DNA from: Gammaproteobacteria bacterium
Lineage (GTDB): Bacteria; Pseudomonadota; Gammaproteobacteria; JADZEE01
Reading direction: 5' to 3'
NCBI GenBank assembly: GCA_020850735.1
Contig: JADZEE010000087.1
Coordinates: 1 to 60,638 of the forward strand
DNA: 60,638 nt
Notes under the pieces: generated by a model
Database searches by the model: none
The model's input: only the letters and a program-made list of their open reading frames with translations
What the model was told of the DNA's origin: nothing
Shown here: in pieces, positions 51,644 through 58,178 of the stretch
Layout: each line of letters starts with the position of its first letter
Numbering within the stretch: position 1 is the stretch's first letter
Translations under genes and position numbers: made by a program

Positions 51644-53133
51644 GTCCGCACGCGGACCGGGGCCGGGCGCGCGCGGTACGCGCATGGCTGGGCGCAACGG
51701 CGTCGCCACGCGGGTCCGTCGCCGTCCTCGCGGCGGCGAGCCTCATCGTCCTGTTCGCCGGCGCGGGCAGCAAGGAAATCCACGGGACCTCGATCTTCTA
51801 CGCCAGCCTGGCGCGCGACATCGCCGACGCCGGCGACGTGCTCGGGATCTACCGCGGCGCCGACGCCTACCTGCTCAAACCCCCCGCGCTCGTGTGGTTG
51901 ACGGCGCTGGCGGTGAAGCTTCTCGGGCCGACGAGCTTTGCCGGAACTTTGTTCGCCCGTCTGTCCGGCGTCGCCGTGGTCCTGCTCACCTACGCGCTCG
52001 GGCGGCGTCTGTTCGGACCGGCGGCCGCCTGGCTCGGCGCCGTGATGTTGCTCACCAACAGCACCTTTCATCAGTTCTCGAGCGCCCTGCGCATGGACGC
52101 GCTGATGACCGCGGGCGTACTGCTGGCCGTGATCGGCTACCTGGAGGCGGGGCGCCGCTGGGGACCGTACGCTTTCTTCGGCGGGCTCGCCCTCGGGCTG
52201 CTCGCCAAGGGACCGCAGGTGCTCGGCGTGCTGCTGCTCGTGCCGGCGCATGCACTCGTGCTCGGGCGCTGGCCGCCGCTCCGGCGCTGCTGGCCCGCGG
52301 CGTTGCTGCTGAGCCTGCCGCTGGCGTGGTATGGCTGGTTGCTGTCCGAGCACGGGGCACGGGTGTGGCAGGAGCTTGCCGCCGATGCCGCACGCGGCGG
52401 TTCCGAATCCATCCAACTGCAGCTCAGCTCGGCATGGCGGGAGTACGTGCACAAGCCGCTGCTGCGATTCTGGCCCTGGCTGCCCCTGTTGCTCGCCGGC
52501 TGCGTCTACGGCGGCTACCGCTGCACCGCACGCGGCGTCACCCGGGCCGTACGCGCCGACGCCGGCCTGCTGCTGGTGTGGGTCGGCGCCGTGTTCGTGG
52601 CGGCCGCGATCAAGCCCGATCACGACCTGCGCTACGTCTACCCGGCGTTGCCGCCGCTGAGCCTGCTCGCCGGCGCGCTGGCGGCACACCTGTTGCGCCA
52701 GCAACTGCCGCGCTGGGCGCTGGCTCTGGCGGCGTGTCTGGCGGCGGGGCTGTTCGTCGCGACCCTGGTGCCGGGCCTGCTCGGCAAGGACACCCGACCC
52801 GCGATCGCCGCGATGCACCGGCGCCTGGATGCGGCGCTGGCGCCCGGTGAGCCGGTGCTGGTGGTCGGTTTCCACGTCAACAACCCGCCGGGACCGCGGC
52901 GGCAGAGCACGCATGTCGATTGGGTGCACTACTACTTCGGCCGCGACGCCCACGTCATCGCGCCGCACCGTGCCAGGGCCGCGGACGTCGCCGCGGCGCC
53001 GGTCGTGCTGGTGGCCCGTTACGGCAAGCGCGCCCAGGTTCTCGCGGCACTGGATCTGGAGACGCTCGTCGCCGGCGAGGAGATGGTGCTGGCGGTGTCA
53101 CGGCATCGGCGCGACGCGCGCGGGGCGCGCTGA
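51640..53133 (+). CDS. ArnT/PMT-type membrane glycosyltransferase (GT-C family)
   Basis: 497 residues with about ten hydrophobic segments. The GT-C catalytic Asp/Glu lies in the first loop ('GSKEIHGTSIFYASLARDI'), followed by 'LLKPPALVWLTALAVKLLG' and 'ALRMDALMTAGVLLAVIGYLE' (shortened: 'ALRMDALMTAGVLLAVI'). This matches the dolichyl-phosphate-mannose mannosyltransferase / ArnT clan, which transfers sugars from polyprenyl phosphate to lipid A or proteins outside the inner membrane. Start overlaps the TPP enzyme stop, and stop overlaps the mtfA-like start (TGATG). Acceptor unknown. Confidence 0.85.
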   Translation: MSPHADRGRARAVRAWLGATASPRGSVAVLAAASLIVLFAGAGSKEIHGTSIFYASLARDIADAGDVLGIYRGADAYLLKPPALVWLTALAVKLLGPTSFAGTLFARLSGVAVVLLTYALGRRLFGPAAAWLGAVMLLTNSTFHQFSSALRMDALMTAGVLLAVIGYLEAGRRWGPYAFFGGLALGLLAKGPQVLGVLLLVPAHALVLGRWPPLRRCWPAALLLSLPLAWYGWLLSEHGARVWQELAADAARGGSESIQLQLSSAWREYVHKPLLRFWPWLPLLLAGCVYGGYRCTARGVTRAVRADAGLLLVWVGAVFVAAAIKPDHDLRYVYPALPPLSLLAGALAAHLLRQQLPRWALALAACLAAGLFVATLVPGLLGKDTRPAIAAMHRRLDAALAPGEPVLVVGFHVNNPPGPRRQSTHVDWVHYYFGRDAHVIAPHRARAADVAAAPVVLVARYGKRAQVLAALDLETLVAGEEMVLAVSRHRRDARGAR

Positions 53134-53969
53134 TGTCCACGGACCCCGCCGGCGCGCTGGTCATCGTCGCGCTGGCGCTGACCGGAGTCGCCGCGGTGCT
53201 GTTGCCACCCTGGCGCGCGGCCCGGCGGCGGCGGCGTCTGGAGCTGCACACCTTCCCCTCCGGATGGGACCGGATCCTACGCCGGCGCGTACCGCTGTAT
53301 CGGCGCCTGCCGGCTGCGTTACGGCCGCGCCTGCACGCCGCCATCCAGATCTTTCTCGCCGAAAAGCAGTTCTACGGCTGCGACGGCTTCGTGGTCACGG
53401 ACGCCGTGCGGCTGACCATCGCGGCGCAGGCCTGCGTGCTGATCGCCAACCGTCCGGCACCGTACTACCCGCAGCTGCGCTCCATCCTCGTCTACCCGGG
53501 CGAATTCGTGGTGCCGATCGAGGCGGTCGACGCCGCCGGGGTGCACGCCGTGAGCACGGAGGTTCGCAGCGGCGAGTCCTGGGGCAGCGGCCGGGTGGTG
53601 TTCAGCTGGGAAGACGTGCGCCGCGGCGCGCTGGTGCCGGACGACGGTTACAACGTCGTGGTGCACGAGTTCGCGCATCAGCTCGACGTCGAGCGGGGCG
53701 GTGTCGACGGCGCGCCCGCGCTCGCCGACGCCGCGGCCGCGCGCCGCTGGACCGAGGTGTTCTCCGCCGAGTATGCCGAACACGAGCGGCGCACCGCGCG
53801 CGGCGAAGACACCGTCATCGATCCCTACGGTACGCACAGTCCCGGGGAGTTCTTCGCCACGGCAACCGAGGCGTTTCTGGAACGCCCCCGCGAGCTCGCC
53901 CGCGAACACGCGGCGCTGTACGCGGTGCTGCGGGATTTCTACGCGCTCGATCCGGCGACCTGGGTCTGA
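53133..53969 (+). CDS. mtfA: MtfA-family zinc-dependent peptidase (M90)
   Basis: 278 residues from ATG 53133. After an N-terminal hydrophobic segment ('ALVIVALALTGVAAVLLP') come 'FLAEKQFYGCDGFVVTD', 'SILVYPGEFVVP', the HExxH zinc site 'NVVVHEFAHQLD', and the third ligand in 'GEFFATATEAFLERP'. MtfA is a gluzincin related to anthrax lethal factor; in E. coli it binds the repressor Mlc and so affects ptsG. The E. coli enzyme is soluble, while this one may be membrane-anchored. It lies three bases from the convergent ptsP, another phosphotransferase-system regulator. Confidence 0.93.
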   Translation: MSTDPAGALVIVALALTGVAAVLLPPWRAARRRRRLELHTFPSGWDRILRRRVPLYRRLPAALRPRLHAAIQIFLAEKQFYGCDGFVVTDAVRLTIAAQACVLIANRPAPYYPQLRSILVYPGEFVVPIEAVDAAGVHAVSTEVRSGESWGSGRVVFSWEDVRRGALVPDDGYNVVVHEFAHQLDVERGGVDGAPALADAAAARRWTEVFSAEYAEHERRTARGEDTVIDPYGTHSPGEFFATATEAFLERPRELAREHAALYAVLRDFYALDPATWV

Positions 53970-53972
53970 GCG

Positions 53973-56237
53973 TCAGCGGCCGCGCAGCAGCTCCGCGAGC
54001 CCCGCGGCCTCGAGCTCCCCGCGCACCAGGCGGTGCACGGAGCCCGCGTCCTCCATGGTCAACGCCTGCTCGAGCACCGCGCGCGCCCGCGCCCGGCTGA
54101 TCGTTCGGATCACACGTTTGGCGCGCCCCAGGTATGCCGCGGTCATGCTCAGGTGCCGGAAACCCATGCCCAGCAGCAGCACCGTTCCCGCCGGCTCGCC
54201 CGCCACGTCGCCACACACGCTCACCGGCTTGCCCGCCTCGCGCGCGGCGCGCAGCGTTTCGTCGATGGCGTTGAGCACGGCCGGATGCAGGCTGTCGTAA
54301 ATCCGCGCGACGCGGGCGTTGGTGCGATCGACGGCGAGCAGGTACTGGGTCAGATCGTTGCTGCCGATGGACAGGAAGTCGACCCGCCGGGCGAGTTGGG
54401 ACGCCTGGTAAACCGCCGCGGGCACCTCGATCATCACACCGATCGGCGGTCGCGGCGCCACGTGACCTTCCTCTGCCAGCTCGTGACGGGCGCGTTCGAT
54501 GAGCGCGAGCGCGTCATCCACCTCCGCCACGTTGCTGACCATCGGCAGCAGCACGCGCAGGTTGCCCAGATCCTCGTTCGCGCGCAGCATCGCGCGCAGC
54601 TGGGTCAGGAATATCTCCGGGTGGTCGAGCGTGACCCGGATGCCGCGCCAGCCGAGAAACGGATTGGCTTCGACGACGTTGAAGTAGGGCAGGGGCTTGT
54701 CGCCACCGATGTCGAGCGTGCGCATGGTCACCGGACGCGGGGCGAATGCCGCGAGCACCTCGCGGTAGATGTGAAACTGGTCCTCCTCGCCCGGAAACGA
54801 CTCGCGGATCATGAACGGGAACTCGGTCCGGTACAGACCCACGCCCTCGGCGCCGCTTTCCAGCGACGGGGTGATATCCGACAGCAGGCCGGTGTTCACG
54901 TGCAGCGTGACGCGGGCACCGTCCGGCGTCTCGGCCGGCAGATCCTTCAGGGCGCGCAGCTCGGCGCCGAGGCGTTCGTCCGCACGCGCGATGCGCCGGA
55001 ATTCCTCGAGCACGGCCGGTTTGGGCTCGAAGAACACCCGGCCGCGATAGCCGTCGACGACGACCGTATGGCCGTCCAGGCGTGCCAGCGGCAGCTCGCC
55101 GACGTCGACGACCGCCGGCAGGCCCATGGCCCGCGCGAGCACTGCGACGTGTGAGAACGCCGAGCTGCGCCCGCTGACGATGCCGACCAGCTGCCGGCGC
55201 GGGACGTTGGCGATATCGGTGATGCTCACCTCGTCGCCCACCAGCACGCAGCGCTCGGGATACTCCCGCGGTCCGACCGGACCGTCGGCGTGCAGGCGCA
55301 TGACGATACGCCGGCCGAGCTCGCGGATGTCGTCCGCGCGCGCGCGCAGATACGGATCCGACATGCCCTGGAACAAACGGACGTGCGCGGCGACCGTGTC
55401 GCGGATCGCGGCCGGCGCCCATTGTCCCGCGCTCACGCGCCCGGCCATGTCCGCGGGCAGGGTGTCGCCGTCGAGCAGCATGACGTACACGTCGAACAGC
55501 GCCAGCTCCGAGTCGGAGACGACTCCCGCGAGGCGTGCCCCGCTGGCGCGCAGGTCGTCCTGAACCGCCGCGATCGCGCGTCGCAGGCGCTCCAGCTCCG
55601 CTTCCACGTCGGTGACGGTGCGGTCCGGTACCGCGCCGAGGTCGGCGAGCGTCGCCGCGCTCGCCACGGTGCCGATGGCGACGCCGTCGGAGGCACGGGC
55701 GCCTTCGATGTAGCCGAGATCGTCCGCGTTGCCGGCGAGCAGCGTCGCCATGCCGCCGGTGACCGCGACGTGATGGATGGCACCCGCGAGCTGGGCGGCG
55801 ACCGTGACCAGAAACGCGGATTCGTCCGCGTTGAACTGGCGGTCATCGCGCTGCTGTGCGACCAGCACGCCGAGCACCTGGCGGTAGTGAATCAGGGGTA
55901 CGCCGAGAAACGAGCGGTAGCGCTCCTCGCCGGTCTCGGGAAAATAGCGATAACGGACGTGGTTCGCCGCGTCCTGTACCAGCACCGGCTCCTGCCGTTC
56001 GGCGACCAGGCCGACCAGGCCCTCCGTCGGACGCAGGCGCACGCGTCCCACCGCGGCCGCATTCAGTCCCTCGGTGGCGCGCAGGACGTACTCGCCGCTC
56101 GCCGTTTCGAACAGGTAGACGGAGCAGACGTCGACCGACAGTGTCGCCCGCACGCGCCCGACCGTGATCCCGAGGGCCTCGTCGAGATTGGCGGCGAGAC
56201 TGACGTCCTCGACGATGCGACGAAGTATGTCGAGCAT
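53973..56237 (-). CDS. ptsP: Phosphoenolpyruvate-protein phosphotransferase EI-Ntr (PtsP)
   Basis: 754 residues. An N-terminal GAF domain ('AEGLVGLVAERQEPVLVQDA' region) is followed by enzyme I: the phospho-His domain with 'GIVSGRSSAFSHVAVLARAMG' (shortened: 'GRSSAFSHVAVLARAMG'; His in SH), the PEP-binding barrel with 'EGVGLYRTEFPFMIRESFP', 'RTLDIGGDKPLPYF', 'NPFLGWRGIR', the 'GVMIEVPAA' segment and the active site 'VSVCGDVAGEP'. GAF plus EI defines EI-Ntr, which starts the nitrogen PTS phospho-relay through NPr to EIIA-Ntr. The usual N-terminal start is preserved. A consensus -10 (56249-56244) puts transcription initiation on the ATG. Confidence 0.97.
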   Translation of the reverse strand: MLDILRRIVEDVSLAANLDEALGITVGRVRATLSVDVCSVYLFETASGEYVLRATEGLNAAAVGRVRLRPTEGLVGLVAERQEPVLVQDAANHVRYRYFPETGEERYRSFLGVPLIHYRQVLGVLVAQQRDDRQFNADESAFLVTVAAQLAGAIHHVAVTGGMATLLAGNADDLGYIEGARASDGVAIGTVASAATLADLGAVPDRTVTDVEAELERLRRAIAAVQDDLRASGARLAGVVSDSELALFDVYVMLLDGDTLPADMAGRVSAGQWAPAAIRDTVAAHVRLFQGMSDPYLRARADDIRELGRRIVMRLHADGPVGPREYPERCVLVGDEVSITDIANVPRRQLVGIVSGRSSAFSHVAVLARAMGLPAVVDVGELPLARLDGHTVVVDGYRGRVFFEPKPAVLEEFRRIARADERLGAELRALKDLPAETPDGARVTLHVNTGLLSDITPSLESGAEGVGLYRTEFPFMIRESFPGEEDQFHIYREVLAAFAPRPVTMRTLDIGGDKPLPYFNVVEANPFLGWRGIRVTLDHPEIFLTQLRAMLRANEDLGNLRVLLPMVSNVAEVDDALALIERARHELAEEGHVAPRPPIGVMIEVPAAVYQASQLARRVDFLSIGSNDLTQYLLAVDRTNARVARIYDSLHPAVLNAIDETLRAAREAGKPVSVCGDVAGEPAGTVLLLGMGFRHLSMTAAYLGRAKRVIRTISRARARAVLEQALTMEDAGSVHRLVRGELEAAGLAELLRGR

Positions 56238-56243
56238 GGCGGC

Positions 56244-56249
56244 ATTATA
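56244..56249 (-). promoter_or_regulatory. -10 element of ptsP, predicted leaderless start
   Basis: TATAAT on the minus strand ends seven bases before the ptsP ATG (56237). There is no Shine-Dalgarno and the -35 is poor. The message would begin at or near the start codon. Confidence 0.5.
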
Positions 56250-56369
56250 GGTACTCCGTGCCGCCCGCGGTGATCGGCGGTCGGTGCCCGTGCCACCGCG
56301 CGGCCGAGGCGCGGTCGCGACCGACCGCTTGTCGACCCCGCCCGGGTCACAGTACGAAGTCCGACCGCG

Positions 56370-57335
56370 TCAGTCGCGCAGATAGCCGATCTGCGCCATG
56401 AGCTCGTCCTTGTTGGCCTTGAACTGGGGTGAAACCATGACGTCCAGGCCGAGCCGCTCGGCCGGCTCGTCACAGGTGAACGACGGATCGTGCGAGACGG
56501 TCGCCTCGAACAGGGCGCCCGAGGGCGTGCGCACGTAGATCGAATCGAAGTAGCCGCGATCCTTGACGTCGGAAACGTCGGTGTAGCCCAGGCCTTCGAT
56601 GAAGAACTTGAGCTCGGCCTGCTGCGCGTGCGTCGCGACCTGGAATGCCATGTGGTGGATGGCGCCCTGGCCGACGGTCCAGCTCCCCGGTCTGCGCTGG
56701 GGCTCGATCACGAAGTCGACGATGGCGCCGGTGCCGCCCGCGCCGAGCGCGTAGCGCACCAGCGGGCCGTCCTCACCGATCCGGCGGCCACCCCAGGCCA
56801 CTTCCATGAACTCGTCCATGAAGTCCATGGAGCGCGTCGACACGCCGATCGAGTGGGTGCCCCGCAGCATCACTTCCGCGGGGACCGGGCCGGCGCTGCG
56901 CGGCGGTCGCACGTCGCCGTCGACGCCGACGATTGCGTAATTGACGCCGCAGGGGTGCTGGAAATCCACGTAGCGCTCGCCGAATCGTTCGACGTCGCGC
57001 ACCGCGAAGCCGTGCTCGAGCAGACGCGCGCGCCAGTAATCGACGGCCGCACTCGGCGCGGACAGGCTGACATAGCTCACCTGGCCGGAGCCCGGCGTCG
57101 CCCGCACGCCCGTGTGCGCCATCGGGAACGTCGTGACCAGCGAGCTCTCGTCACCGCGGTCGTTGCCGTAATACAGGTGGTAGATGGGTACGGCGCCGTC
57201 GTAGAACAGAGTCTTCTTCACGCTCTTCATGCCCAGCACGCGGGTATGGAAGTCGTAGTCCTCCTGGGCCGCCCCGGTGCCGATGGTGACGTGGTGATGC
57301 CGGGTGAGATGAGAGCCGGGATTGTGCGCCTGCAT
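56370..57335 (-). CDS. Ring-cleaving dioxygenase of the VOC superfamily (MhqO/LinE-like)
   Basis: 321 residues. Two glyoxalase/VOC repeats: the first with the family opening 'TRHHHVTIGTG' and 'VLGMKSVKKTLFYDGAVPIYHLYYGN' (shortened: 'LGMKSVKKTLFYDGA' and 'IYHLYYGN'), the second with 'HSIGVSTRSMDF', 'GAIHHMAFQV' and the metal Glu in 'GALFEATV'. Expected Fe/Mn ligands are His, His and Glu. Relatives open hydroquinones or (chloro)catechols. No degradation cluster surrounds it, so a detoxifying role is possible. It is the last core-like gene before the tRNA fragment. Confidence 0.88.
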   Translation of the reverse strand: MQAHNPGSHLTRHHHVTIGTGAAQEDYDFHTRVLGMKSVKKTLFYDGAVPIYHLYYGNDRGDESSLVTTFPMAHTGVRATPGSGQVSYVSLSAPSAAVDYWRARLLEHGFAVRDVERFGERYVDFQHPCGVNYAIVGVDGDVRPPRSAGPVPAEVMLRGTHSIGVSTRSMDFMDEFMEVAWGGRRIGEDGPLVRYALGAGGTGAIVDFVIEPQRRPGSWTVGQGAIHHMAFQVATHAQQAELKFFIEGLGYTDVSDVKDRGYFDSIYVRTPSGALFEATVSHDPSFTCDEPAERLGLDVMVSPQFKANKDELMAQIGYLRD

Positions 57336-57587
57336 GGGAGCCCCTCCATCGCGCTGGCTGGTGACCGCGAACGTAGCACAGCGTGACGCGCGTACGAAAG
57401 CAGGCGCCGGCGCGGTGCTCGCTTCGAGCGCACCGCTGCGCCGGTTCGGGCAGGGATCTGCGCCATCCCCCGAGAGCCCGCTGCGGGCGATCGGGCAGTG
57501 GGAACTTCGAAGCGATCGGCGTGTTGCGGCGCTGCGACGGGATCGCGGACCGGACGATCCGCGCCGTCCGGCAGTCGGTGTACCGAT
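57336..57587. other. Non-coding stretch between dioxygenase and tRNA fragment
   Basis: No supportable gene here. The sequence is GC-rich like the core, and contains several short complementary pieces (for example around 57548-57572). I see no known RNA or regulatory motif apart from a possible upstream region for the dioxygenase. Confidence 0.5.
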
Positions 57588-57634
57588 TGGTGGACCCGCC
57601 GGGGCTCGAAGCTGGGACCAAGGGATTATGAGTC
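57588..57634 (-). pseudogene. 3' half of a CAT-anticodon tRNA (probable att duplication)
   Basis: On the minus strand: the anticodon loop piece GACTCATAATCCC, then TTGGTCCCAG, a T loop TTCGAGC, and the acceptor strand CGGGTCC, discriminator A and CCA (57590-57588). This corresponds to the last 47 bases of an elongator tRNA-Met or tRNA-Ile2 (both have loop CTCATAA). The required 5' anticodon stem, D arm and 5' acceptor are absent upstream, and two T-stem pairs are mismatched, so no tRNA can form. A duplicated 3' tRNA end is the footprint of island integration. Confidence 0.75.
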
Positions 57635-57702
57635 GCGATGGCCGACTGTATCACTATTACTCTTACCACTTACCGGGGCGCCCGTTGCGTGAATTGCCCT
57701 AC

Positions 57703-57720
57703 CGTGCATGACGATGCACG
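57703..57720. repeat. 7-bp perfect hairpin
   Basis: CGTGCAT (57703-57709) and ATGCACG (57714-57720) enclose GACG. It lies in the gene-poor, island side of the tRNA fragment, directly after a 27-codon reading frame starting at 57628. No T-run follows. It may be a recombination or regulatory site; nothing more can be said. Confidence 0.4.
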
Positions 57721-57782
57721 ATCGAAACCCGCAAAAATCCCGCACGCGATTACCGTCCTAGAAACCCCACGTCGAGAGGCAA

Positions 57783-58121
57783 AAGACCATTCTGGCGATT
57801 CGCAACGACGTACCGGCAGCATTGAAAAAACCTCAGCTGGCGTATGAACACGGCTTCCGACATCTCTGGTTACTGAACCTGGACGGGCGCCGGGACAGCA
57901 TCCGGGACGAACTCTTGTTTGTCGATCTGCGCGCGCGCATGCGCCAGGAAATCGATGGCGCGCTGGCAAAAATCCGATCCTTGCAATTGGCCGCAGGTCA
58001 AGCCGCAGGAAATCCCATAGTCAGTAGCCTTTCGGCTGTAAACATAGCTCAGACACCCGCGAAGCGAGTTGAACAGCCTCAGGTACTCGGCGTTGTTTGC
58101 TGTTATCAGGACAAGCGATAA
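57783..58121 (+). pseudogene. Truncated coding fragment of unknown type
   Basis: An open frame without a good start runs to the stop at 58121. The part from 'AIRNDVPAALKKPQLAYEHG' to 'RSLQLAAGQAAGNP' reads like ordinary protein ('FRHLWLLNLDG', 'RDELLFVDLRARMRQEIDG'), with helix-type spacing. After that, composition changes and the frame is probably read-through. There is no ribosome site or start at the expected beginning. It looks like the 3' part of an older gene cut by the island boundary or by insertion. I do not recognise the family. Confidence 0.45.
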
Positions 58122-58162
58122 AACTGTCTGCCAGCAGGGCGCTTGACCGCTGTAAGTCCCCA

Positions 58163-58171
58163 GGGCTAGGG
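58163..58171. repeat. Candidate 9-bp target duplication at the left end of the IS
   Basis: GGGCTAGGG immediately precedes the left terminal repeat. Tn5-type elements duplicate nine bases on insertion, so the same nine bases should follow 60638, just outside the window. Confidence 0.4.
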
Positions 58172-58178
58172 CTGTCCT

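Noticed and set aside
49352..51709. 785-codon minus-strand frame opposite the TPP enzyme
   Set aside because: It is antisense to clear PYR/PP motifs on the plus strand and shows no motif of its own.
57588..57634. Functional tRNA-Met
   Set aside because: Only the 3' half is present. The anticodon stem, D arm and 5' acceptor partner are missing, and two T-stem pairs mismatch.
57628..57711. 27-codon small protein gene
   Set aside because: It starts inside the tRNA fragment, has no ribosome site and no conserved feature.
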